NCBI GenBank assembly: GCA_031286585.1
Contig: JAITUC010000019.1
Span: 248,001 to 312,000 of the forward strand
Source of the DNA: Delftia acidovorans
GTDB taxonomy: Bacteria > Pseudomonadota > Gammaproteobacteria > Burkholderiales > Burkholderiaceae_C
Reading direction: 5' to 3'
Length of the DNA stretch: 64,000 nucleotides
The position numbers and the translations under genes were made by a program. Each line of letters begins with the position of its first letter. The stretch's first letter is position 1. The notes below the pieces were generated by a model. The model saw only the letters and a program-made list of their open reading frames with translations. It was not told the DNA's origin and ran no database searches. Shown piece after piece: positions 48,548-59,354 of the stretch.

Positions 48548-51500
48548 GTGAACACAGAAGACCGTTTTCGATTCCTGCCGCAGCGCGGCGAAATGCCGGC
48601 ACGGGTGCGCTCGCATGACTGGGCGGCCACGCCCCTGGGAACGCCGGACCGCTGGCCTGAGAACCTGCGCAACGCCGTGAGCCTGGCGCTGGGTTCGCGC
48701 TTTCCCATCACCATCTGGTGGGGCGACGACTTCCGCCTGATCTACAACGATGGCTACATCCCCTTCCTGGGCACCAGCAAGCACCCCAAGGCGCTGGGCC
48801 AGGCCGGCGCGCAATGCTGGAGCGAGATCTGGAGCGAGATCGGCCCCATGCTGGAAGGCGTGATGCGCACCGGCGAGGCCACCTGGTCCACCGACGCCCG
48901 CTACTTCTTCGACCGCGACCTGCCGCAGGAGGAGGTCTTCGTGACCTTCACCTACGGCCCCATCCTGGCCGATGACGGCGTCACCGTGCAGGGCGTGTTC
49001 TGCCCCTGCACCGATACCACGGAAAAAATTGTCAGCCGCAGGCGCCTGGAGACGCTGCACCGCCTGGGCATACGCACGCTGGACATGCACAACGCCAGGG
49101 ATGCGGCCCAGAAAGTCTGCGCCGTGCTGGACGAGAACCCCTATGACGTGCCCTTCGCCATCATCTACGAGTGCGTGGATGGCGCAGGCGCCAGCGGGCC
49201 GGCCTTCAGGATGCTCTGCGCCACGGGCATGGGTCTGGACATGGACCTGGCGGCCGACGCCTCCCGCTGGCCGCTGGACCAGGCGGTACGATCCGACCAA
49301 TCGGGCCAATCGGACCGAGCGGAACGAGCACATCCAACGGGCCAGCCCGCCAATGTGGAACTGGCGTCCCTGGGCCTGACCTTGCCCGGCGGCCCCTGGC
49401 CCGAGGCCTCGCGCCTGGCGCGCGTCGTGCCCGTGCGCTGGTCGGGCGATGGCCAGGTCTCGGGCGTGATGGTGCTGGGTGCCAGCCCGCGCCGCCCGCT
49501 GGATGCGGACTATTGCGCCTTCCTCGACATGGTGGCAAGCCACACGGGCAGCGTGGTCGCACACGCCCAGGCCTACGAGCAGGAGGCACGGCGCGCCAAG
49601 GCCCTGGCCGAGGTGGACCACGCCAAGACCGTGTTCTTCTCCAATGTCAGCCACGAGTTGCGCACGCCGCTGACCCTGATCCTGGGCCCGCTGGAAGATG
49701 CCCTGCGCGAACACGGCGGACAGGTGCCTGCAGGGCAGACGCAGATGATCCACCGCAACGCGCTGCGCCTGCAAAAACTGGTCAACGCCCTGCTGGACTT
49801 CTCGCGCATCGAGGCCGGGCGCATGCAGGCCAGCTACGAGCCCACGGACCTGGCCCGCACCACGGCCGAGCTGGCCAGCATGTTCCGCTCGGCCGTGGAG
49901 CAAGCCGGCCTGCGGCTGCGCGTGGATTGCCCGCCCCTCGACGGGCCGGTCCATGTGGACCGCGACATGTACGAGAAAATCGTGCTCAACCTGCTGTCCA
50001 ACGCCTTCAAGTCCACGCTGCACGGCGAGATCGCCGTGGCACTGCGCGATGTGCACGAGGCGGAGGATCCGGATGGTGCGGTGGAGCTGTCCGTCAGCGA
50101 CACCGGCTCGGGCATTGCGCCCCAGCACCTGCCCCATCTCTTCCAGCGTTTTCACCGCATTCCCGGCAAGCCGGCCCGCACCCACGAGGGCACGGGCATC
50201 GGCCTGGCCATGGTGCAGGAGCTGGTGCGGCTGCATGGCGGCACCGTCACGGTCAGCAGCAGGGAAGGCGAAGGCAGCCGCTTCACCGTGCGCCTGCCCA
50301 GGGGGCGTGCACATCTTCCGGCCGAGCATCTTCCGGCAGAGCACCAGCCCGCCCGCCCGCCTGCCGCGCAACCGCAGGTGGATGAGGCCCTGAGCTGGCT
50401 GCCCGGCGAGACCGCCCCGGCTGCCAGCCACGAAGCCAGGCCCATGCGGCAAGACATGCACCCTGCCCAGCCCCCGCGCGCCCGCATCGTCTGCGCCGAT
50501 GACAACGCCGACATGCGCAGCTACATCACCCAGTTGCTGGAGCCGCTGTATGAAGTGGAGGCGGTAGGCGATGGCCGCGCCGCGCTGGCCAGCATCCGGC
50601 GCCGGCGGCCCGACCTGGTGCTGGCCGACGTGATGATGCCCGTGCTCGACGGCTTCGAGCTGCTGCATGCGCTGCGCAGTGACGAGACCCTGCGCGCCAT
50701 CCCCTTCATCATGCTGTCGGCGCGGGCCGGCCAGGAGGCCCAGGTCGAAGGCCTGCGCGCGGGCGCGGACGACTACCTGGTCAAGCCCTTTTCGGCGCGC
50801 GAGCTGCTGGCGCGCATCGCATCGCTGCTGCAGCTGGTGCGCGTGCGCGAACAGGCCCGAGCCGCCGTGCAGACCAACGAGAAAAAGCTGCGCGCCATCA
50901 TCGACCAGCTGCCTGCGGGCGTGGGGGTCTCGGACATGAGCGGCGCCATGGTGCTGAGCAACGCCCTCATGGATCGCTTCGTTCCGCGCGCCATTCCTTC
51001 CACCCTCCCGGACCGCATGGCGCGCTGGAGAGGGTGGGATGAGAAGGGCCAGCCCATTGACCCCGAGAACTGGCCCGGCAAGCGCGCGCTGCGCGGCGAG
51101 GTGGTCATGCCGGGGCTGGAGATGCTGTACACCGACGACGATGGCCGCGAATGGTGGATGCGCGTCAGCTGTGCGCCGCTGCGCGATGACGAAGGCCGGC
51201 TCATAGGCACCTGTTCGGTCATCCAGGACATCACCGAACTCAAGCGTGCCGAGCACCACCTCAAGGAAGCCGACCGGCGCAAGGATGAATTCCTCGCCAC
51301 GCTGGCGCACGAACTGCGCAATCCGCTGGCGCCCATCAGCCACGGCCTGCAAATCCTCAAGCGCACCGCCAGCGGAGACGACAGCGTGCGCCACAGCCAC
51401 GAGATGCTGGAGCGCCAGGTCAACCACATGGTCCGCATGGTGGACGACTTGCTGGAGGTTTCGCGCATCACCACGGGCAAGGTCCAGCTGCGCAAGGAAA

Positions 51501-52381
51501 TCGTGGACCTCAACGATGTGCTGCAAGGCGTGGTGGCCGCCAGCAGCCCGGTCATCGAGGCAGGCGCCCACCATTTGCACCTGGAACTGCCTGCCGGGCC
51601 CGTGCTGCTGCTGGCCGATCCCGTACGGCTGGAGCAGATGGTCTCCAACCTTCTCAACAATGCCGCCAAGTACTCCGACTCCGGCGGCCGCATCGTTCTG
51701 TCCGCCTGGACCGAGGGCACGCAGGCCGTGGTCTCCGTGCGCGACAACGGCATCGGTATCCCGCCCGCCCTGCTGGACAAGGTGTTCGACCTGTTCATGC
51801 AGGTGGACCGCAACGGCCGCCGTGGGCAGGGCGGCCTGGGCATCGGGCTGACCCTGGTGCGCAGCCTGGTCGAGATGCATGGCGGCAGCGTGCAGGCGCT
51901 CAGCGAGGGCAAGGGCCAGGGCAGCGAATTCAGGCTGCACCTGCCTCTGCCCGCCCAGGCGCAGCCCCTGGCGGGACAGGCACCGAATGCCCAACCCGAG
52001 GATGCAACGGCCTTCGGCCGCATCCTGGTGGTCGATGACAACATCGACGCTGCCGACACCCTGGCCATGCTGCTCAGGCTGCTGGGCGCCGAAGTCGAGA
52101 TTGCCCGCGACGGCCCCGGCGCCCTGGCCATGCACGCGGCGTTCAGGCCCGAAGTGGTGCTGCTGGACATCGGCCTGCCCGGCATGGACGGCCTGGAGGT
52201 CGCCCGCCGCATCCGTGCAGAGCACGGCCGCGACCAGGTCGTGCTGATCGCGCTCACGGGCTGGGGGCAGGAGGAGGACCTGAGACGATCGCGGGAAGCC
52301 GGCATGGACCACCACCTGGTCAAGCCCGTGAGCTTCGACACGCTCGAGCGTCTGCTGGCGGGCCTGCGCCCCCTGCCGTGA
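48548..52381 (+). CDS. Double hybrid histidine kinase (HK-REC-PAS-HK-REC)
   Basis: A 1277-residue soluble signalling protein with two full kinase-receiver modules. N-terminal PAS-like domain (about 30-155, TIWWGDDFRLIYNDGYIPFLG), GAF-like domain (about 165-335), HisKA 1 with His369 (SNVSHELRTPL), HATPase 1 (DTGSGIAP, GTGIGLAMV), receiver 1 with Asp694 (LADVMMPVLDG), PAS (about 775-895), HisKA 2 with His921 (AHELRNPL), HATPase 2 (DNGIGIPP, LGIGLTLV), receiver 2 with Asp1207 (LLDIGLPGMDG). All catalytic boxes look intact. No membrane helix. GTG start at 48548 with GGGAGA upstream. Such chains run internal phosphorelays; the output partner is not evident. Confidence 0.93.
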   Translation: MNTEDRFRFLPQRGEMPARVRSHDWAATPLGTPDRWPENLRNAVSLALGSRFPITIWWGDDFRLIYNDGYIPFLGTSKHPKALGQAGAQCWSEIWSEIGPMLEGVMRTGEATWSTDARYFFDRDLPQEEVFVTFTYGPILADDGVTVQGVFCPCTDTTEKIVSRRRLETLHRLGIRTLDMHNARDAAQKVCAVLDENPYDVPFAIIYECVDGAGASGPAFRMLCATGMGLDMDLAADASRWPLDQAVRSDQSGQSDRAERAHPTGQPANVELASLGLTLPGGPWPEASRLARVVPVRWSGDGQVSGVMVLGASPRRPLDADYCAFLDMVASHTGSVVAHAQAYEQEARRAKALAEVDHAKTVFFSNVSHELRTPLTLILGPLEDALREHGGQVPAGQTQMIHRNALRLQKLVNALLDFSRIEAGRMQASYEPTDLARTTAELASMFRSAVEQAGLRLRVDCPPLDGPVHVDRDMYEKIVLNLLSNAFKSTLHGEIAVALRDVHEAEDPDGAVELSVSDTGSGIAPQHLPHLFQRFHRIPGKPARTHEGTGIGLAMVQELVRLHGGTVTVSSREGEGSRFTVRLPRGRAHLPAEHLPAEHQPARPPAAQPQVDEALSWLPGETAPAASHEARPMRQDMHPAQPPRARIVCADDNADMRSYITQLLEPLYEVEAVGDGRAALASIRRRRPDLVLADVMMPVLDGFELLHALRSDETLRAIPFIMLSARAGQEAQVEGLRAGADDYLVKPFSARELLARIASLLQLVRVREQARAAVQTNEKKLRAIIDQLPAGVGVSDMSGAMVLSNALMDRFVPRAIPSTLPDRMARWRGWDEKGQPIDPENWPGKRALRGEVVMPGLEMLYTDDDGREWWMRVSCAPLRDDEGRLIGTCSVIQDITELKRAEHHLKEADRRKDEFLATLAHELRNPLAPISHGLQILKRTASGDDSVRHSHEMLERQVNHMVRMVDDLLEVSRITTGKVQLRKEIVDLNDVLQGVVAASSPVIEAGAHHLHLELPAGPVLLLADPVRLEQMVSNLLNNAAKYSDSGGRIVLSAWTEGTQAVVSVRDNGIGIPPALLDKVFDLFMQVDRNGRRGQGGLGIGLTLVRSLVEMHGGSVQALSEGKGQGSEFRLHLPLPAQAQPLAGQAPNAQPEDATAFGRILVVDDNIDAADTLAMLLRLLGAEVEIARDGPGALAMHAAFRPEVVLLDIGLPGMDGLEVARRIRAEHGRDQVVLIALTGWGQEEDLRRSREAGMDHHLVKPVSFDTLERLLAGLRPLP

Positions 52382-52447
52382 GGACTGCTTTTTTCGCGCG
52401 AGAATTCGGGCTGCCCGATCCAGCTGCTCCAGATTCCACCGAGACCG

Positions 52448-53740
<1,293 letters not shown>

Positions 53741-53742
53741 GC

Positions 53743-53871
53743 GCCTGGCCTGCGGCCAGGCACCAAGGCGGCATAAAATAGCCCGCTTCCCTCTGGAGCA
53801 GGCACAAGCTGCTCCTTGGTGGAAGCCCCTGTGGCACAGATTGCGGAAATCCGCCCAAATAGCGGGTTTCC
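53743..53871 (+). promoter_or_regulatory. Hairpin-rich leader ahead of the first Bug receptor
   Basis: Four paired elements lie in 130 bases: GCCTGGCC/GGCCAGGC (53743-53761), ACCAAGG (53762-53768) with CCTTGGT (53814-53820), GGAGCAG (53795-53801) with CTGCTCC (53809-53815), and GGAAATCCGC (53845-53854) with GCGGGTTTCC (53862-53871). The first may end the hydrolase transcript. The others suggest a structured RNA. TAAAAT at 53774 could be a -10. Confidence 0.4.
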
Positions 53872-53994
53872 CAATGCAAGATGGCGGAAACACCCTCCCC
53901 GATCATCGACAACCCACCGCCTCGGCGGCCCGGTCGCACGGGTCCGCCGCGAGTGGGTTGCGCCGCCCCATCAGACCCTGGAGTTTCTTCTTTC

Positions 53995-54978
53995 ATGTTC
54001 CGCCAACTGATCACCTGCACCGCCATGGCCGCTGCCATGGGCATGAGCTTCTCCGCAGCCGCCCAAGGCGCGGCTGCCGACTACCCGAACAAGCCCGTGC
54101 GCATGATCGTGCCCTTCCCGCCCGGCGGCGGCACCGACATCCTCGCGCGCGTGGTGTCCAACAAGCTCACCGAAGTCAGCAAGTGGACCGTGGTGCCCGA
54201 CAACCGTGCGGGCGCAGGCGGCACCATCGGCATCACCGAGGCGGTCAAGGCCGCGCCCACGGGCTACGACATGGTCATGGGCCAGAAGGACAACGTGGTC
54301 CTGGGCCCCTACCTCTACAAGAACCTGCCCTGGAACCCGGTCAAGGACCTGGTGCCCGTGGCCCACGTGGCCTACACGCCCATCGTGATCGCCACCAGCG
54401 TGAACTCGCCCTACAAGACCCTGGCCGACATCGTGGCGGCTGCCAAGCAGCACCCCGGCAAGGTGACCTACGGCTCGCCGGGCAATGGCACCAGCATCCA
54501 CATCTCGGGCGTGCTGCTGGAGAAGGCAGCGGGCATCCAGCTGGTGCACGTGCCCTACAAGGGCTCCAACCCGGCCATGATGGATGCGCTGGCGGGCAAC
54601 GTGGATCTGCTGGTCTCCTCCGTGCCCTCGGCCCTCGGCCAGATCAAGGCCGGCAAGCTGCGTGCCATCGCCGTCACATCGGCCAAGCGCTCGTCCTCGC
54701 TGCCCGACACGCCCACGCTGGCCGAATCGGGCCTCAAGGGCTTTGACGTGAGCACCTGGTACGGCCTGTTCATGCCCAAGGGCACGCCTACGGCCGTCGT
54801 GACCAAGGTCAACGCCGAAGTGAACAGGCTGCTGGCCATGCCCGAAGTGCGCGACGCCATCCAGACCCAGGGCGCCGAGCCCCAGTCCATGAGCGTGGCC
54901 GACTTCGACAAGCTGTTCCAGGCCGACTTCAAGCAGTCCAAGCAGATCGTGGAGTCCTCGGGCGCCAAGATCGAGTGA
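53995..54978 (+). CDS. Bug/TctC-family periplasmic solute receptor
   Basis: A 327-residue Bug receptor, a family greatly expanded in betaproteobacteria. Signal peptide about 1-23 (TAMAAAMGMSFSAAAQ). Mature start YPNKPVRMIVPFPPGGGTDILAR is the family hallmark, with the ligand loops PGGGTD and GSPGNGTS. These proteins bind carboxylates, amides or aromatic acids and work with TctAB permeases, but no tctA or tctB is nearby, as is usual for the orphan Bug genes. Start at 53995. The upstream hydrolase suggests a carbamoyl or amide compound as ligand; that is a guess. Confidence 0.92.
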   Translation: MFRQLITCTAMAAAMGMSFSAAAQGAAADYPNKPVRMIVPFPPGGGTDILARVVSNKLTEVSKWTVVPDNRAGAGGTIGITEAVKAAPTGYDMVMGQKDNVVLGPYLYKNLPWNPVKDLVPVAHVAYTPIVIATSVNSPYKTLADIVAAAKQHPGKVTYGSPGNGTSIHISGVLLEKAAGIQLVHVPYKGSNPAMMDALAGNVDLLVSSVPSALGQIKAGKLRAIAVTSAKRSSSLPDTPTLAESGLKGFDVSTWYGLFMPKGTPTAVVTKVNAEVNRLLAMPEVRDAIQTQGAEPQSMSVADFDKLFQADFKQSKQIVESSGAKIE

Positions 54979-55040
54979 CATGCCTGCGGTGCCAGGGCTC
55001 CATGCCCGGCACCGCCCGCAACGGCGAACGCCGCATTTCA

Positions 55041-55069
55041 TTGATGCAGATCAGCCTGATCTGCATCAA
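55041..55069. promoter_or_regulatory. 29-bp perfect palindrome with two FNR-like half boxes
   Basis: TTGATGCAGATCAG (55041-55054) and CTGATCTGCATCAA (55056-55069) are exact reverse complements around one central base. Each arm contains an FNR/CRP-type TTGAT-N4-ATCA site. It lies about 60 bases upstream of the hemerythrin ATG, a normal place for an activator or repressor of the FNR/Dnr/Anr family. Confidence 0.7.
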
Positions 55070-55130
55070 GGAGTTTTGTGACAGTCCCGTGAATACTTCT
55101 CTGGAAATCACCGAATTCCTGGAGAACGTC

Positions 55131-55643
55131 ATGGCATTGCTGGTCTGGGTCCCCGAGCTGGACACCGGGATTGCAGAAATCGACCGGCAGCACCGCCGCA
55201 TCGTCGATTACATCAACAAGCTCTACGAGCTGCGCTCCTCGCCCGACCGCGAGGCCCTGGGCGATGTCATCGGCGAGATGATCGACTACACCGTCTCGCA
55301 CTTCGTGTTCGAGGAAAGCCTGATCGAGAGCGCCGGCTACATGTTCGCCGGCCCGCACAAGAAGGTGCACGAGCTGTTCACGCGCCGCGTGCTCGAGATG
55401 CAGACCCGCTTCGATGCGGGCGAGGACGTGGCCGCCGAACTGCATGGCATGCTCTCGCGCTGGCTGTTCAACCACATCCGCAACGAAGACACCGGCTACG
55501 TGGACTCCGCCAAGGCCTATCTGCGCATGGCGCGCGAGTCCAGTCCTGCCGCCGAGAAGGAACGGCTCAAGCACGAGGTGCTGCAGGAGCTGGAACTGCA
55601 GCGCAAGAAAAAGGGCTGGCTGGCACGGCTGCTCAATCGCTGA
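55131..55643 (+). CDS. Bacteriohemerythrin
   Basis: A 170-residue single-domain hemerythrin that binds O2 (and can react with NO) at a di-iron site in the cytoplasm. All seven ligands are visible: His21 (DRQHRRIVDY), His57 and Glu61 (SHFVFEES), His76 and His80 (HKKVH), His115 and Asp120 (NHIRNEDTGY). The last 40 residues form a charged helix (AAEKERLKHEVLQELELQRKK). Start at 55131 by GGAG seven bases upstream. A 29-bp FNR-like palindrome precedes it, which argues for oxygen or NO control. Confidence 0.95.
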   Translation: MALLVWVPELDTGIAEIDRQHRRIVDYINKLYELRSSPDREALGDVIGEMIDYTVSHFVFEESLIESAGYMFAGPHKKVHELFTRRVLEMQTRFDAGEDVAAELHGMLSRWLFNHIRNEDTGYVDSAKAYLRMARESSPAAEKERLKHEVLQELELQRKKKGWLARLLNR

Positions 55644-55670
55644 TCGCCCCTCCCCTTGCAGCGCACCAAG

Positions 55671-55695
55671 CAAAACGGCTCCCGAGGGAGCCGTT
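55671..55695 (-). terminator. Intrinsic terminator of the uspA-like gene
   Basis: AACGGCTCC (55674-55682) pairs with GGAGCCGTT (55687-55695), loop CGAG. On the minus strand the stem is followed by TTTTGC, so it should end the universal stress protein transcript. It may also stop the hemerythrin transcript. Confidence 0.75.
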
Positions 55696-55732
55696 GCAGT
55701 TCCACCCGGCGAAGGGCCGGGCGGCCCGGTGA

Positions 55733-56170
55733 TTACTCGCGCACCACCAGCACCGGCACGCGCACGGCGCCCAGCACGCGCTGGGTCACGCTGCCCAGCA
55801 CCAGCTTTTCCAGGCCACGGCGGCCCTGCGAGCCCATGATGATCAGGTCGGCGCCCGTGCTCTCGAGCACGCGCACGATGCCTTCGTGCACGGCATGGCC
55901 CTCGCCGACCACGGTGGTGGCATTCACACCGGCCTCATCGGTGATCTTCTTGACGGCATCCAGCGTGGTGTTGGCCTCGGCCGTGGCCGCGCTCAGGTAC
56001 TGCGACTGGCCGTAGGCGAAATCGGCCCCCACGCCCGTGAACGGATAGGGGTCCACCACGTAGACCGCCGTCAGCGTGCTGCCAAAGGCCTTGGCCAGCT
56101 CCACGCCCTTGTGAACCGCCAGCATCGAGCTGTTGGAGCCGTCCACGGGAACCAGGATGTGCTTGAACAT
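55733..56170 (-). CDS. UspA-family universal stress protein
   Basis: A 145-residue single Usp domain. The N-terminal ILVPVDGSNSS and the ATP-binding type motif GSQGRRGLEKLVLGSVTQRVL near the C-terminus (G-x2-G-x9-G-S/T) are both present, so it is of the nucleotide-binding UspFG/MJ0577 kind. The VHKGVELAKAFGSTLTAVYVVD block is also typical. Start at 56170, eight bases after AGGAGA. Convergent with the hemerythrin gene. Usp proteins help survival under starvation and low oxygen, in keeping with the neighbour. Confidence 0.94.
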   Translation of the reverse strand: MFKHILVPVDGSNSSMLAVHKGVELAKAFGSTLTAVYVVDPYPFTGVGADFAYGQSQYLSAATAEANTTLDAVKKITDEAGVNATTVVGEGHAVHEGIVRVLESTGADLIIMGSQGRRGLEKLVLGSVTQRVLGAVRVPVLVVRE

Positions 56171-56269
56171 GCGTTTTCTCCTTTGTGCTTGGCCGCCATC
56201 AGAAATCGGAGGCGGCCGGGTCGATGAACCAAAGTGTGCGCCCATCATGCGCCGGCGTCTTGAGCTGCA

Positions 56270-57052
56270 TCAATCCTTCTGGCGACGCGTCAGCTCCGAG
56301 CCCTGGAAACCCTGGCGGCGATAGGTCAGCACCAGGGTATCGCGCACGCCGCCCGGCTGCTCAGGCTGGATGGGCGTGGTCTCGTGGATCATGCGGGCAT
56401 CGTCCAGCAGCATCACCGACCAGGGCTCGGTCAGCGTGAAGCGCTGGCCGCTGGGGCCCGTGGCCTCGAAGATGCGTGTCTCGCCACCCTTCACGCCCTC
56501 GCGCCCGACCAGGATCACCGCCACCAGGTCCACGCCATCGCGGTGCGCGCCTTCGGGCGTGGGCCGGCCAATGCCGTCCGTGGTGTCGATGCGGAACTGG
56601 TGGGATTCGATGAACCAGCGCTCGTGCCGCACATCATCGCCCTGGGCGCAGAACACCTGGTCGGACAGGCCGGCCAGTGCCAGCAGCAGCCGGCTCCAGG
56701 TGGCGCTTTGCGCCGTGGCGTCGCGCATGGGATCGAACATGCGCAGCATGCCGCCATGCAGGGCGTTGTATTCCACCGGCTGCCAGTGCGCGCGATGCTC
56801 CACCTGCTGCAGCTCGCCCTGCGCTGCGATGAAGCAGGAATGGCGGCGGCGCCGGTAGCGGCCGCCGTCCTTGAGGAAGGCATCGGGCGGCAACTGGGCC
56901 CAGTCGGCATCGAGCGCATGCAGCTCGGTCAAGGACACGCCTGCCCAGGCCGCGAATTCATCGGGGCGCAGCACCGCATAGCCTGCGTCGCGCAGCGACT
57001 GCGCTGCATTCTGGGGAGCGATATAGGGAGGAGGAAACGTGATGTGCGCCAT
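56270..57052 (-). CDS. 2-oxoglutarate/Fe(II) dioxygenase (BsmA-like, PF10014)
   Basis: A 260-residue oxygenase of the '2OG-Fe dioxygenase' family that includes L-isoleucine 4-hydroxylase and BsmA. The iron triad is His170-x-Asp172 (EGAHRDGVDLVAV) and His223 (ARMIHETTPI); an Arg-rich tail (VLTYRRQGF) can bind 2-oxoglutarate. GGETRIFEATG lies between. Members hydroxylate free amino acids; the substrate here is unknown. Start at 57052. It has no operon partner: the pobA gene ends 128 bases upstream. Confidence 0.87.
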   Translation of the reverse strand: MAHITFPPPYIAPQNAAQSLRDAGYAVLRPDEFAAWAGVSLTELHALDADWAQLPPDAFLKDGGRYRRRRHSCFIAAQGELQQVEHRAHWQPVEYNALHGGMLRMFDPMRDATAQSATWSRLLLALAGLSDQVFCAQGDDVRHERWFIESHQFRIDTTDGIGRPTPEGAHRDGVDLVAVILVGREGVKGGETRIFEATGPSGQRFTLTEPWSVMLLDDARMIHETTPIQPEQPGGVRDTLVLTYRRQGFQGSELTRRQKD

Positions 57053-57180
57053 AACCCGCCAAGCTTACTCCTCGCCCGCCCCCGTCCGGGCGAGGCGGGC
57101 CGCAAATTTGCGCAATGCTGTGGCGACAGACGCGCATCGATGCAGGCGCCGCCCCCGCTGCCCGCGCTGTTGCCCTGGGC

Positions 57181-58395
<1,215 letters not shown>

Positions 58396-58460
58396 TCATG
58401 CCATGGCCTGCGCCCAAGACTAGTTTTGAGACAGCGCAAAGACGAGGGACTGCAGCACGC

Positions 58461-58499
58461 ATTGCGCGGTGATCGCGCAATCTGCGCGACAATCGCGCA
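58461..58499. promoter_or_regulatory. Paired palindromic operator between pobA and its regulator
   Basis: ATTGCGCG-GTGAT-CGCGCAAT (58461-58481) is a perfect 8-5-8 inverted repeat, and TGCGCGA-CAA-TCGCGCA (58483-58499) is a perfect 7-3-7 one beside it. Both share the TGCGCG core. They lie 105-138 bases upstream of pobA and 28-66 bases upstream of the IclR gene, so one protein can control both. Confidence 0.8.
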
Positions 58500-58526
58500 C
58501 TACCTGCATGCCCACCCTCCCCGCCC

Positions 58527-59309
58527 ATGAACCAGCCCTTTCCCATCGACCCGGATGACTTCATCGCCGGACTGGCCAAGGGCCTGGCCGTGCTGGAGAG
58601 CTTCGACACCGAGCGCCAGCGCCTGAACGCCACCATGGCGGCCGAGCGCTCGGGCATCACGCGCACGGCCGCGCGCCGCCATCTGCTGACCTTGACGCAC
58701 CTGGGTTATCTGGAGACGGATGGCAGCCATTTCTGGCTGGCGCCCAAGGTGCTGCGGCTGTCGGGCAGCTACCTGGCGTCGGCGCGGCTGCCGCGCATCG
58801 TCCAGCCCGTGCTGTACCGGCTGGCGGCGCAGACCCAGCTGTCGTTTTCCTGCGTGGTGCGCGATGGCCATGAGGTGGTCATCGTCGCGCGCAGCGCCCT
58901 GCACGAGCGCGGCCAGCGCCTCATGGCGCACGGCCTGCACCTTGGCAGCCGCCTGCCCGCCCATGCCACCTCCACGGGCCGCGTGCTGCTGGCCGCCCTG
59001 CCCCCGGCCGAGCTCAGGCAATGGCTGGCATCGCACGATCTGCGGCGCCTGACCGCCCACACGGTGACGGACAGCGCCGCGCTGGAAGGCGTGCTGGACG
59101 AAGTACGCCGACAGGACTTCTGCCTGGCCCTGGAAGAGCATGAGCTGGCCGTGCAGGCGCTGGCCGTGCCGCTGCGCAACATGGAGGGCCGCACGGTGGC
59201 CGCGCTCAACATCGTGACCTCGCCCCAGCGCATGGCACCCGCCGACATGGCGGCCGAGCTGCTGCCGCTGCTGCAGGAGGCGGCGCGGGAGCTGCGGCCA
59301 CTGCTCTGA
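58527..59309 (+). CDS. pobR: IclR-family regulator of pobA (PobR/PcaU type)
   Basis: A 260-residue IclR regulator. N-terminal winged helix-turn-helix about 10-70 (GLAVLESFDTERQRLNATMA, TAARRHLLTLTHLGYL) and a GAF-like effector domain to the C-terminus, with ALPPAELRQWLA and the LAVQALAVPLRNMEG strand. It groups by pattern with PobR, PcaU and PcaR, which answer 4-hydroxybenzoate or protocatechuate. Its gene is divergent from pobA across a clear double palindrome. The symbol rests on this context and is a little less certain than the family. Confidence 0.88.
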   Translation: MNQPFPIDPDDFIAGLAKGLAVLESFDTERQRLNATMAAERSGITRTAARRHLLTLTHLGYLETDGSHFWLAPKVLRLSGSYLASARLPRIVQPVLYRLAAQTQLSFSCVVRDGHEVVIVARSALHERGQRLMAHGLHLGSRLPAHATSTGRVLLAALPPAELRQWLASHDLRRLTAHTVTDSAALEGVLDEVRRQDFCLALEEHELAVQALAVPLRNMEGRTVAALNIVTSPQRMAPADMAAELLPLLQEAARELRPLL

Positions 59310-59320
59310 GGCCTGCTGAC

Positions 59321-59346
59321 CTGCCGCTGCCGCTGCCGCTGTCGCT
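59321..59346. repeat. Short CTGCCG tandem repeat
   Basis: CTGCCG is repeated three times and then once with a change (CTGTCG), in the 45-base gap between two convergent genes. Likely a slippage-type simple repeat without function. Confidence 0.7.
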
Positions 59347-59354
59347 ACAGCCGC

